A stretch of 64,000 bases of DNA, from the NCBI GenBank assembly GCA_005765155.1, contig VCCP01000004.1, positions 868,001-932,000 on the forward strand, in the 5' to 3' direction. The notes beneath the pieces are model-generated. The model did not search any database, was not told where the DNA came from, and saw only the letters and a program-made list of their open reading frames with translations. This DNA is from Zelopaecilomyces penicillatus. Taxonomy: Eukaryota; Ascomycota; Sordariomycetes; Hypocreales; Pseudodiploosporaceae. Position numbers and translations under genes: made by a program. Of this stretch, positions 1-10,751 are shown piece after piece (within the stretch, counting starts at the first letter, position 1; each line of letters begins with the position of its first letter).

Positions 1-2805
1 GGCACAATCGACGAAAGTGACAAGAAGCTTGGCTTGCATAATGCGCTTGTTGTGGCCAAGGTAGTCAGAATTGACTATCCAGCGGAATGGCCAGAGTCAA
101 TCCCCAGTCTGATTGAAATCCTCCGATCGTCAAGAAACGGCAACCAACACAACCTTCACGGTACTCTTCAGATCCTCCTACGAGTTGTCAAGGAACTGGG
201 AACTGCACGACTGAGAAAGTCCCAGACCGCGCTGCAGTCGGTCACTCCAGAGATGGTCTACGTTCTGGCTGAAATATACTCGGAAAAGTCGGGGTCCTGG
301 GTGTCCTTCATGAGCAGTGTACAGGGAAACAATGATGAAGTGGCGCTGGCCATGGAAAACAGTTTGATGGCGCTCAAGATTCTCAGACGCCTCGTTATTC
401 TGGGATACGAAAGGCCACATGGAGACAAATCTGTGGAGCAGTTTTGGACCATGTCACAAAACCAGTTTGGCCAGCTCCTTGGCTTTGTAAGCCAAGGCTC
501 TGGCATACCAGCATCTTATCAGGATATTATTGGGAAACATCTTCTTCAGTTTACGAAGCTTCATATCGACATGCCGGAGCAACATGCTGCGAGTTTTGCA
601 TTCCTCCCCAACTCCCTATCGCTGGTCCATGCTTATTGGGATTTAATCGTAAAGTTCGCTGAGGTCTTTGACAAGTCCGGTGGAATAAGACAAGGTTCTG
701 GTGGCGATGGAGCCGCAAAATCAAAGGTCGAAGGCCCCTTACTTGAACGACTAGCATTGAAGGGCCTCCTTCTCCTCCGCGCTTGTGTGAGAATTGCATT
801 CCAGCCTGCTCAGGTGTTTAAATATCGAACCCCAGAGACAAAAGCCGAACAGGGTCAAGCAAGAAACATTATACAGACGGAATTGCTCAAGGAAGATTTG
901 GTCGTGCAAATTGCTAACACCATTATCACACATCTCTTTGTTTTCCGCAGATCGGACTGGGAGGCTTGGGAAGAGGATCCAGAGGACTGGGAGCAACAGG
1001 AGCAGAACGAGGGAAATGCTTATGAATGGGCAGTCCGACCTTGTGCTGAGAAGTTGTTCCTGGATTTACTTGTGAACTACAAACAGTTGCTTGTTCCTCC
1101 CCTGTTGTCGTATTTCCAGAGCGCGGAAAACCCTCAAGCAGACATTGCTACCAAGGAGGCAGTTTATACAGCCATGGGGCTTGCAGCTGCCCACGTGCAG
1201 AGTGTTTTCGACTTTGACGCAATCTTAGCATCAACAATCATCAATGATGCTCAACAACAGGGCGGTCTGTTCATGGTATTGCGGAGACGTATTGCAATTC
1301 TTATCAGTCAATGGGCTCCAGTCAAGCTGGCAGACACCAGTCGGCCGCTGGTGTACCAAATCTTCCGGCACTTCTTGAACCCCAATGACCCTACAAATGA
1401 CCTTGTTGTGCGGATCACGGCTGCTCGTCAGTTGCGGTGGATTGCGGACGAAATAGACTTCAGTGTTGAAGCTTTTCTACCATATACCGCGGATGTTCTG
1501 AACGAACTTATTGGACTTGTGCAGAAGGTCGATGTTGATGAAACCAAGCTGGCCATCTTGGAGTCCATCCGCATTCTGGTGACCCGAATGGAGGAGCAGG
1601 TTTCTCAGTTCGGCGATCAACTCATGTCTACCCTTCCCGGCGTATGGGAAAATTCTGGTTCGGAAGAATACATGATCAAGCAGGCAGTCATTGCTATTTT
1701 CGCAGCTCTTGTTATGAGCATGGGTGGCAGCTCCCAGCGATATCAGAATTTCATGATTCCTCTGTTGTCAGAAGCAGCTAGACCTGGCTCTGATTTGCAC
1801 GTACATCTTATAGATGAGTCTCTGGAGTTGTGGAATGCTATTCTTATGCAGAGCAGCCCACCACTTGCTCCAGAGGTCGTTAATCTAGCGGAATTGGTAC
1901 TTCCTTTGTTGGAGTACCAGTCAGAAACAGCCTCCCAAGCCCTACTGGCTATCGAGTCTTACATTCTGGTTGCACCCACTGCTATACTAGAAGATAGATT
2001 GCGGCGGCCATTCCTTGCAGCTTTATCTGATACCCTCGACTCTAAAAGCAGAGAGCAGGTCAGAATTGGTACAATCTGCATTGAATATCTTATTCGAGCT
2101 GCTGCGGAGCTGGGCGGTTCAGATGGTCTCTCAGTTCTCATACGAGACATGGTCGAGTCGGGTTTTATGAACAAAATTCTGGGGAACCTTCGTGACGCAT
2201 GGGAGGCTCGTCAAACCACAGGGCCAAATAGAAAAGTCAGCAAACTCAACGTCGTCACCGAGGGCGACTACTTCACTATTCTGGCTCGTATAGCCCTGGC
2301 AGAACCAAACTTGTTTATACAGATGCTCAGCACATTTGGCGATGTAGAACAGGTATGGGGATGGCTGTCCGCTGAGTGGTTCTCCCACCAGTCAAGGATG
2401 GACCACTTGGAGCGCCAGAAGCTCTACTTGCTTGGACTCACACGCCTCCTGGAGCTCCCCTCCCCAATGCGGGAACTTGTGCTTGGCAAGCTTCAGGACT
2501 ACTTCGACATGTGGTCAAGTGTGATTACAGAGCTCCAAGATGGCGTGGTGAACGGAACGGATACTTTGATTTGGGGGGAGTTGGAGGCTAACGAATATGA
2601 TACCCCGAAGATGGTTCTAGAGCGAGAGGTGGCACAAAAAGACCCTGTGCATTCGGTTCATGCGTTTGCGTTTGTGAGATTGAGACTAGAAGGTGTCGTC
2701 GCCCAGGTTGGCGGAGAGGGGCCTTTCCATCAGCTTTGGGCCTCAAACGTGGACAAGGACACCTTGGAAGCATTCCAAAAAATGGCGGGCGAGGCGCAGC
2801 GATGA
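1..2805 (+). CDS. KAP120: Importin-beta family karyopherin, Kap120/importin-11 (5' partial)
   Basis: Nuclear transport receptor of the importin-beta superfamily; Kap120/importin-11 carries cargo through the nuclear pore in a Ran-dependent way. The frame is open from base 1, so the true start and roughly 100 N-terminal residues (most of the importin-beta N-terminal Ran-binding region) lie upstream of the window; there is no reason to start at the TTG at 34. The visible 934 codons have no intron and read as helical HEAT-type repeats. An acidic segment followed by a conserved RPCAEKLF-like stretch (bases about 960-1065) is typical of the Kap120/IPO11 branch, and family length (about 1,000 aa) fits. 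The frame ends with TGA at 2803-2805. It converges on the oxidoreductase gene downstream. Family assignment is confident; cargo is unknown. Confidence 0.85.
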   Translation, partial: GTIDESDKKLGLHNALVVAKVVRIDYPAEWPESIPSLIEILRSSRNGNQHNLHGTLQILLRVVKELGTARLRKSQTALQSVTPEMVYVLAEIYSEKSGSWVSFMSSVQGNNDEVALAMENSLMALKILRRLVILGYERPHGDKSVEQFWTMSQNQFGQLLGFVSQGSGIPASYQDIIGKHLLQFTKLHIDMPEQHAASFAFLPNSLSLVHAYWDLIVKFAEVFDKSGGIRQGSGGDGAAKSKVEGPLLERLALKGLLLLRACVRIAFQPAQVFKYRTPETKAEQGQARNIIQTELLKEDLVVQIANTIITHLFVFRRSDWEAWEEDPEDWEQQEQNEGNAYEWAVRPCAEKLFLDLLVNYKQLLVPPLLSYFQSAENPQADIATKEAVYTAMGLAAAHVQSVFDFDAILASTIINDAQQQGGLFMVLRRRIAILISQWAPVKLADTSRPLVYQIFRHFLNPNDPTNDLVVRITAARQLRWIADEIDFSVEAFLPYTADVLNELIGLVQKVDVDETKLAILESIRILVTRMEEQVSQFGDQLMSTLPGVWENSGSEEYMIKQAVIAIFAALVMSMGGSSQRYQNFMIPLLSEAARPGSDLHVHLIDESLELWNAILMQSSPPLAPEVVNLAELVLPLLEYQSETASQALLAIESYILVAPTAILEDRLRRPFLAALSDTLDSKSREQVRIGTICIEYLIRAAAELGGSDGLSVLIRDMVESGFMNKILGNLRDAWEARQTTGPNRKVSKLNVVTEGDYFTILARIALAEPNLFIQMLSTFGDVEQVWGWLSAEWFSHQSRMDHLERQKLYLLGLTRLLELPSPMRELVLGKLQDYFDMWSSVITELQDGVVNGTDTLIWGELEANEYDTPKMVLEREVAQKDPVHSVHAFAFVRLRLEGVVAQVGGEGPFHQLWASNVDKDTLEAFQKMAGEAQR

Positions 2806-3212
2806 GTTTGTTGTGCTTTCCCTTTTTCTTTTATATTACCAGAACAGATGTTACATTGAAAAAGAGCAACGCTAGGACGAAATAAACGATTAGATGATTG
2901 GATTAAAATAGTTAATGGTGATCCAGACTAGGTGGCTGTATGAACCAGTTTGATATGACCGAGTTGAACCTTTTATTTTAAGGAAAGTGTTAAGTGAATG
3001 TATAAACGGAATGATTATACGGTAGTGAGATTTAGATTGAGATTGGGGTGAGAATTCACAACAAGTCTAGTGTGTCCGATATTTCCATTCAAGAAAGAGC
3101 TGTTTTGTAAAAATATTATCATCATTGTCTTGTTAAAATTCCAGCTTTTCATATAATCGTGGCAAACCTTCATTCGAAACCAAAAATAAATCCAAAGATG
3201 CTCTTGCTCTTT
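2806..3212. other. Convergent intergenic spacer (3' UTRs)
   Basis: AT-rich spacer between two genes that end towards each other. It holds several AATAAA-like stretches on both strands (for example near 2881 and 3185) that could serve 3' end formation. No coding or RNA signal seen. Confidence 0.5.
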
Positions 3213-4679
3213 TTACAATTTGCTATTTCCTTCCTGGGGAATCTTCACAACGACCTTACCCCAAGTTCCCCTACCACCAAGCGCAACCAGCGCATCCTTG
3301 ACTTTCTCAAGTCCAACAAACTCATCATCAGTATACTCCGTACCACGGAGCTTACCCTCCGCAACGAGGCGCATAATACCATCCCAAACCTCGCCAATCG
3401 TCTCTGGCTGGTTAATAGTGTAGGCGCCCCAGAAGATGCCGACGAGGGAGATGTTCTTGAGTAGAACTTTGTTCATGGCGACTTTTTCAATGGTGCCAGC
3501 GGCGAAGCCGACGATGAGGATGCGGCCGTTCCAGGCTGTGCATTTGGTGGACTTGTCAACGAGGCCGACGGGGTCGTAGACGATGTCGACGCCGCGCTTG
3601 GAAGGGGTTAGGGCTTTGACTTTGGCGGGCCAGTCGTCGTCGTTGTAGGAGACGACGTGATCGGCGCCGAAGGATTTGGCGATTTCGAGCTTGCGGGGGG
3701 AGGACGCTGTGGCGATGACGATGGCGCCGAAAGCCTTGGCGACTGTTTGTTAATATGTTAGCTGGCTGATTATTATAGGTTTGATGCTTGAAATGCCAAT
3801 TTGCTTCAGTGGTAAGGCATGAGATTGAAGACACCAAGTAATACATCTAGTGCTCTCATGCCTACCAGCTCTTAAGCTCAACCACTCCTCTTACACGGTA
3901 GGTCACCATGAAAGGATTGAGGGTTTAAAGAAGAAGAAAGCGTAAACAAGATCTGAAAAAAATTGTTTATCTCACCTTGAACAGCCGCAAGTCCAACACC
4001 ACCAGCGGCAGCATGGACAAGCACATAATCACCCTTCTTCACACCAGCCCGGACAACTAGCGCACCATAGCTCGTCGGCGCCGTGACAAACAAGCCAGCG
4101 GCATCTTGGAACGACCAGCCTTCAGGAACAGGCAGCAGCGTCGCCTCTTTGGCGCACAGCTTGGTGGCAAAGGCGCCCTGCGTGGCGCCAAAGACTCGGG
4201 AGCCGGGAGGGAAACGCGGCGTTTTGGAGCTGCTTGGGGCGGAGATTACGGTGCCGGCGAATTCGGCGCCCGCGACCCAGGGAAATGCTATACTCGATTA
4301 TTAGTTCCATTTTAATTCTTCAAAATAAGTTTAAATGGCTAAGTTGACCAAATTTGAAGGTAGTCATTCAAATGAGGCAGTGGGGAGGTAAGGTGCTCTT
4401 ACGTGGCTGAGTTTGATATTTGCCCTGAACTTGCAAAATGTCAAAAAAGTTGGCAGCAGCCGAGTGGACCTGAATCAGATATTCATTGTCCTTGGGCACA
4501 GGATCAGGCAGATCCACTACCTTGAGCTCCTGAGGACTCTATCCAAAGCAGCATCAAAAGTTAGCCATATGAAACATTTCAACACCTCATAAGAACGGGC
4601 AATTTAAACCGCAACAAAGAGGGAATAGGCAGATAAGTTTACTAACCTTGACATACTGCTTGATCTGAACTCCACGCAT
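3213..4679 (-). CDS. NADPH:quinone oxidoreductase-like MDR enzyme
   Basis: Medium-chain dehydrogenase/reductase of the zeta-crystallin/quinone reductase type, expected to reduce quinones or enones with NADPH in the cytosol. Four exons on the minus strand: 4679-4647, 4538-4403, 4287-3976 and 3742-3213, giving 336 aa with every junction in phase and consensus GT-AG sites. Exon 2 carries the GroES-like N-terminus (LPDPVPKDNEYLIQVHSAAA), exon 3 the catalytic-core segment and the AAAGGVGLAAVQ nucleotide-binding loop, and exons 3-4 the Rossmann fold. No structural-zinc cysteine cluster is seen, which fits the quinone-reductase branch rather than zinc alcohol dehydrogenases. The start at 4679 opens an 11-codon first exon (MRGVQIKQYVK), common in this family. 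Substrate cannot be told from sequence. Confidence 0.85.
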
Positions 4680-5636
4680 GATGGGCACGCAAAAATCCAA
4701 TTCTCAAACTTACTCAATTGAGAATCACCCAAAAAAGAAAATGAATCTCAAAAGCTCATGGCTAGAAAAGACGCCCGATCCCTGCACCTTTTAAAAGTAC
4801 AGAATGAAAACAAGCTAGACAGTTAAAGAGCCAATCGCTTTACTCTCACAAGGAAAAAAGGGAACCAATTGGGTAGGCGATTATCCAGGAGATATTGGGC
4901 CGTGATGGGGAGGGATCGGAGTCGGAGTGAGAGGAAGTATGAGATCTGGAAAAGTAATGCTGGGTGAGGTGAATTGGACGACGGGCTGGGGGTTGGCGTT
5001 CGTCGGCCCAAGTCCGGGGAAGCGGCGTGGGGGCAGCCGAGGCATCTTGCTGGAGTTGCCGCCGCTTATCGGTAAGCACTCCAACACTCTCTCTCCAACA
5101 AGATTTCTAGGCTAGACTGGGTGTGATTAATATGCACCCTTCTCAGCTATTGATGTACAAAAATTGGTAGCATCAATGGTTTGGCTGCTGGGATAATACG
5201 GATTAATACCAAGGTATAAGCAGCCTTTATTGCACCCCTGACCATAAAGAATCTAGAACGCCCGGGTCGCACGTCTTGTAACCAAGGCATGCGCTATCAA
5301 GAAGCCAACGCAGCTCTACCTCCGTCCGTGTACCGATAAGCCCCCCCACCAATGCAATAGGTTTAACAAAACGGTCTTAATCGTTGATATCATGTCGGCA
5401 TCATAAAGAGCCACGTCCTATTTATGCCCAAGAAAAATACAGACTTTGGACGCCCACGGCGTCGATTCCAAGCCTCACCGCCCTGAGCCGCCACCCCCCA
5501 CAGCGCATCTCATGACGTAGCCTTCTCCCTATGCTAGAACCCTCCCTATGTTGCTTGTTTCCTTAGATGGATTACGTGAGTCGTTCTTGTATGAATATCT
5601 GTCCCCTCTCCCAATGTTTTTCACAGCTGGATTACT
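4680..5636. other. Intergenic region upstream of the oxidoreductase
   Basis: About 950 bases between the oxidoreductase start and the Dsk2 stop, both on the minus strand, so it holds the oxidoreductase promoter and the Dsk2 3' UTR. It is C/T-rich on the minus strand near 4820-5080, giving short overlapping ORFs that look like base-composition artefacts. No RNA gene or repeat seen. Confidence 0.45.
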
Positions 5637-6970
5637 TTAGTCCGTTGCGGTCAGCAAGTATTCAACTGCGCCTTGAACGCTACCTCCGCTCCGTCTCAGA
5701 GCAGCCACGTTTCTGTCAAAGTCGTAGAATCCCATGTCGTTCAACTGGCGGAGCTGCTCAGCGTAGCGATCCTCGGGTGGTCTGGTGTCTGTAGGCACTG
5801 GTGCAGCTCCGCCGCCACCGCCGCCGCCCAGCATCTGCATCATTTGCTGCATCATCTCAGGATTCATACCAAACGGGTTGGCCTGTGTGCCTGTTTGAGG
5901 CGGAAACAAAGCCGCAAACGGATTTGCGGGCGCCTGGTTCTGTGTTGAGGGTGTGTTGCCGCTTGGAGTTGCTCCGGTTTGATCAGAGGTTTGTCCTGGA
6001 GTAGTACCAGAGCCAGGCTGCTCACGGTTTGCTGCTGGTGTAAACATGCTGGCTCCAGGTTCCATCATTTGCATAAGCTGGGAGAGATTCACTCGACTGG
6101 GGTCGGCAAAGGGGTTCATCATATTAAACGGCATCTGGGCCTCATTTGCTTGTCCACCTGCGCCAGCGGTTGCTGCATCTCCCTCGGGTGTTGTGTCAGT
6201 CGCACCAGGCGCGGGGAAGGAAGACTCTCCTCCACCCATGCTCCGCTGCATGCGCATGGCCTGGGACATCATCTGCGGGTTGCTCATCATCTGTCGCACA
6301 AAGGGGGACGAGATAATTTCCCTGGCATTGGGGATGTTTCGGAGCATCGGGTTTGATTCAATGAGCATGTTGACAAAGTCGGGGTTGTTAAGCGCCTCGT
6401 TCATAGATTGCTGTACGTTGGGATCTGACATCATGCGCTGCATGCGCTCCTCGTCCATTGGAGGGCCCATCTATAACGACCCAGTTAGTTGTAGTCCAGA
6501 GAATGCACACAAAAAGACAGGCAGATAATACGTACGCCTCCGTCAGGTCCAAACATGTCCATGCCGGGAAGGTTGATCTGGTGGCCAGCATAGCGGGCTC
6601 CTGTCAAGCCCGCTAGAGGGTTGTTGGCGGTTCCAGAAGCCATGTTGGTAGGCACTGCTGGAGGAGTTGGAGCGGCAGATGACGCAGGCTGCTGGTTCTG
6701 GTTACTGGCAGCGCTCTTGACCATGTGAATCGTGTTGTTAGGCTTAATCTTGTACGAGGCCAGGGTGTCATCGTTCTTCATGACACGGCCTGAGTAGATA
6801 AGGCGCTGGCGCTCGACGGGGACATTCTCGATGTCGGCGCCGGACAGCTTCGTCTTGAGGTCCAGCACAGTGGCAGACTCGGCCATTGTGAGTGTGTGAG
6901 TGCCGTCTGACGACGTCTTGACCTTGAAGGTGACCTGGGCATCGCCGCCCGCTTCGGCGTTGTCGGCCAT
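5637..6970 (-). CDS. DSK2: Ubiquilin, proteasome shuttle Dsk2
   Basis: UBL-UBA shuttle factor that binds ubiquitinated clients through its UBA domain and the proteasome through its UBL domain. Two exons: 6970-6536 and 6470-5637, joined by a 65-nt intron (GTACGT...TATAG), 422 aa. The UBL domain covers roughly residues 8-90 (VTFKVKTSSDGTHTLTMAES... to NNTIHMVKSA). The middle holds STI1-type repeats with Met/Gln/Asn-rich segments (NPEMMQQMMQML) and a Pro/Thr/Ala-rich linker. The last 45 residues form a UBA domain with the MGFYDF loop and a VEYLL helix. The start is taken at MADNAE; an in-frame ATG 39 bases upstream would add 13 residues in front of the UBL. Identification is secure. Confidence 0.93.
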
Positions 6971-8814
6971 GGCGGGGGTGGGTGAGAACTGGCGGGCGGG
7001 AGGGGCCAAAGGAGTTTATGCTGTGATAATACGGCGGGTCTCTATGTGTAGGCAGTTGGCTAGTATGTCGTATCTGTTACGGCGTGTAAACTCTGTGAAG
7101 GCGAGCTTTGGAATGCTTTGGCGATGAGCGTTGGGGAGCAGGTTCAAGTTTGCGGATGCTGCGTGCAAGCAAGGCGGGCTGTGGCGGATGAAGGTGCAGC
7201 CTGGGGTGAGTGGCTACCCCGTTGAAAGTGCAAAGTAGAGGGTACTTCTTCCATTAAGATGAAGGTACAGGGTTCTTTGTAGCTCTACAAGCAGGAGCAC
7301 CCACTCCGGGCCAAAGTGGCGCTATCGTATTGTTACAGCAGCGTCAGTGACAACAATCCTTAGCGTTTCTGAGGCTTGAGTGAGCTGGACAGGCGTGGAA
7401 GTCAACAGAAGCTTGGTGCTCGTGCCAACCGCTAATCATTAGGATCATGGATAATAGGAGTACCTATTGACACCCCACTGTTGCCTCAGGACTTGGAACC
7501 TGTAAATACTTATTGATATTATAATGTTATTAAAAGAAATACATTATCATGCCTGTCACTTTATAGGAATTTTTACCAAAATACACAATCAACCTCGAGA
7601 GTCTATACTGTCAACCTATATTTCTAATGGTAGAACTTGCTGTTCAGTCTTGGCCACCAGTAACCCTCGGGTACCTATCCTTATATCAAGGCAGTGAAAT
7701 AAGCTGTTAACAACACCTATCACTCTCAACCAGTATGGACTGTATAAGAATTCTCAGGAGATACAATAAACCCATCCGATCTAGACATATTTCACTCGTG
7801 ATATGCGCTATAGTAGCAGTAGGTAGGATGACGTCGTGTCTTTTTGCTCAGACCCCACCAATATTTCTCAACGGCAATTGGCCGGCTTATACTGGTGCGA
7901 TAGTTATCCTAGTTGATATGGTCCCCCAGTTCTCTTTCCCCTATGTATTTGGTACCAAGTTTGAGAGATTGTTGCCATGTCCCCTGGTTTTGTTACTGTT
8001 GAATGTGCCCTCTCATGTTCAACAAACTACTCAGGTACCTAGTCGCGCCAAGGTGGTTTCTGGTAAGGGGTAGCCTTGAATGCAAGTATCAGATGAGAGC
8101 ACTGTCCATCTTTTCATTGTTCAAAGCCTTCGCAGTGTGATGGAGCCCTCTCCTAAAAGACTTGCCCAAATCAAATTCCTTACCAGAAATCCCCTCTGGC
8201 TGGCTAGATAGGTAGGTAACTCAACAAAGAGATAGCCGGGTCCCAGAGGTGCTTCCGCTCTAGGTTTACACCAGCTAGTCGACATAGCATTCACCCGCAG
8301 GAGGTATGCAGCGACACAACCTGGTTCGGGGAAGGCTAAGGGCGAAAGCCTATGTTAATCCCGAGGGGAGCCCACAGAGAACGATCTCTGCAGCGGCCCT
8401 TGTAGAGCGCGGAAAGGTGCGGATGGCTCTGCCTACAGGCAGGCTGCTCAATGGACGTGCCAGTTTCACTGGAAACCGTGCCCAGCGGTGAAGGACTCAC
8501 AGTCTGGATCTATGGGGGGAAGTTCGAGTCTTAGAGAGGAAATGCTCAAGACGATGCCTGGTATTTATGAACAGGGAACGACTTTTAGGTATATGTGTAC
8601 GCCTGACCAAAGCTCCACTCTTACAATGCTTTCGTGTGATTGGAGATATATAGCATTTCCTTTTCAACTACCTCGGTCACGGACCAGAGATCGATCGAAG
8701 AGTGTATCTGTTTATATTCCGTCGAAGCTTCGAGATATGTCTCTGCCTTTATCTATATAAGCACGAGGGGGAACTCTTCTTGATATTGGGGGTATCAAAC
8801 CCGATATCTTCCCA
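6971..8814. other. Divergent intergenic region
   Basis: 1.8 kb between the starts of Dsk2 (minus) and the CCCH protein (plus). Several short plus-strand ORFs (near 7735-8073, 8306-8491 and 8488-8760) have no recognisable domain, no homologous feel and no supporting splice structure. The 8280-8500 part is GC-richer than its surroundings and may be 5' UTR or an old degenerate sequence. I see no gene that I can support. Confidence 0.4.
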
Positions 8815-10305
8815 ATGGAGGTAGACGCTCAAAGTTACCGGCATCGTTTCACAAAAATCCGAGCAGCCCTCGCAAAGGAGACTATATTAAGGAAGAAATT
8901 GATTGAAGTAAGACATGTGCCAGGTATATAATTTTTGCGAACCATTGTTGACATGTTCGCAAGGAGCTCTTAGGAGAGTTGAAAACCACAAAGGATATAT
9001 TGGAGCGAACGAAACTTACCCTGGAGGATGAATGCTCTGCCAGACAACAACTTCAACAAGAGGCTGTAGCGAACAGAGAGTTGATGAGCCGCCAAGAACA
9101 GAAGTCGTATGTTGTCGTTCTCATCGATGCAGATGTGAATAGTTATATGGTAAGTTTAAAAATCTCCGTTAAAGAAGAAACATGTTCCCTATACGCTTTT
9201 GCCCACGTAGCTCACATTTGTATCACAGTTTGATGGCCGGTTTGTTACAAAAGGAGATAAGGGTGGCGAAGAGGCAGCCGATGCACTCCTCGCTGCGTTG
9301 GAGGGTATTGTTAGAGACTTGCCGGGTGAGACAAACGGAATGAAAATCTTGGTGCGGGCATTTGCCAATTTGAATGGACTCGGCGCAGCGCTTCAGCGTG
9401 ATGGGAGGTTGGCGGATAAGGACCAACTAAGGGCATTTACTGCTGGTTTCAACAACCGAAACCCGTTTTTCGATTTCGTTGATATTAGATCTGCAGAAGA
9501 CCGAGTGGATCTCAAAGTTCGAGGCAAGTCTCATTGCATTCTCATTCTTTTCGCTTGATTTCTCCATTCTAATCATCTTGGCTTGATAGCAAACATCAAA
9601 TTATTCCTGGATAATCTTCAGTGTAAACATCTTGTGCTCGCTTGTGGAAAGGAAGATGGTTACGCGCCATGGCTAGGGCAGTTCGTCGGAGACAAGCAAG
9701 TTACGGATCGTATAACACTGTTGGAAAGTAGCCCATTGTCGACGCAGATGAAAAACCTGCGCTTGAGAACGGTGCGCTTGAGTCCAGTGCCCATGAAAAA
9801 GATTGCGCAGCCAGCGGTGTCAACAGATTGGGTGTCACCGGCAAAGAAACGAGCCATTGCAACTACTGTTGTTCCGAAGACCCCTGACGTCTCTCGCTGC
9901 AATGACACCCCAGAACTGCGGATGAGGGCCATGCCATCTAATTTGCAGAGGGGCCCCAAGCCGATGAAGCTGGAGGATGTGCTTCTCGACGAGCACAACC
10001 GCCGGATCGATAAACCGTTACTGGTGAACCGTGCAGTTGCGGAAAATATAAAGAGAAAATCTTTATGCTATAACCGCTTCCTCCGTGGACAATGTTCGTT
10101 GGCAGACTGCTGGAAGAGCCACGACCACGACGATCTCACAACCGACGAGTTTAACGCGCTATGGGAACTTGCACGATTGAGTACATGTTCACGAAAAGGG
10201 CATACAGGTCGCGAATGTATGGACGCGCAGTGTTACAGAAGCCATGAGAGAAGGGCGTCTGGTAGGGTGACCAAGGCGACGCGTTACGGAAGCCCGCGAT
10301 ATTAA
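8815..10305 (+). CDS. DUF7923 / tandem CCCH zinc-finger protein
   Basis: Member of a fungal family with an N-terminal coiled coil, a central DUF7923-type domain and C-terminal CCCH fingers, probably nucleic-acid binding; function unknown. Four exons: 8815-8907, 8964-9149, 9229-9523, 9590-10305, giving 429 aa. The third intron begins with GC (AG|GCAAGT) and ends with TAG; the frame continues only if this GC-AG intron is removed (KVR|ANIKLFL). Residues about 15-80 are charged and helical, likely coiled coil. The central domain includes VVVLIDADVNSYM, the NPFFDFVDI segment and QCKHLVLACGKEDGY. Two CCCH units follow: C-x8-C-x4-C-x3-H (CYNRFLRGQCSLADCWKSH) and C-x9-C-x4-C-x3-H. The first ATG after in-frame stops was chosen. 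The family name is from memory; the exon model is well supported. Confidence 0.8.
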
Positions 10306-10751
10306 CGTGTCATACATTGAAGGAATACTTTCTTTTGATAGAGGCGAATCAAACAAGCTGCTTTATTTATTTATAGAAGAGGAGGTTTTGGTTTCGATTT
10401 ATCAGAGTTCGTAGTTTGAAGAATGGTTAATCTGAACATGGCAAGTGTGGCTAGTGGGTTACTAATAGTGGGAGGTCGCCTTGTAGCATACAGTGGCTGT
10501 GGCACTCAACCTTCACACTACCTACCTATCTCTTCACTCTTACACTCACTCTCACTCATCATCCAACAAAGTCTCAATCTCCATTGGTGATGCATTTATG
10601 CTCGACGACTACTCAGCTCCATAGCCCGTCATAGTCAACGGAAGCATGGTATCGTAAGGCTGTATACCAGTCAGCTAAATAAGCCTGTACCGATAGCCGC
10701 CACTTAGTCTTTAATCCACAACACCATGATAGGCGCACCATCAAATTCACC
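10306..10751. promoter_or_regulatory. Promoter region of NPR2
   Basis: Spacer between two plus-strand genes: 3' UTR of the CCCH gene, then the presumed NPR2 promoter and leader. It contains CT-rich runs near 10510-10570 (CTACCTACCTATCTCTTCACTC), a common feature of fungal promoters near transcription starts. No specific site can be named. Confidence 0.35.

Noticed and set aside
6046..6528. 160-codon ORF on the plus strand opposite Dsk2
   Set aside because: It is a shadow of the Met/Gln/Pro-rich ubiquilin coding sequence, with no domain of its own.
8306..8760. Two plus-strand ORFs (61 and 90 codons) before the CCCH gene
   Set aside because: No recognisable domain, no splice continuity with each other or with the downstream gene, and in-frame stops before its start.
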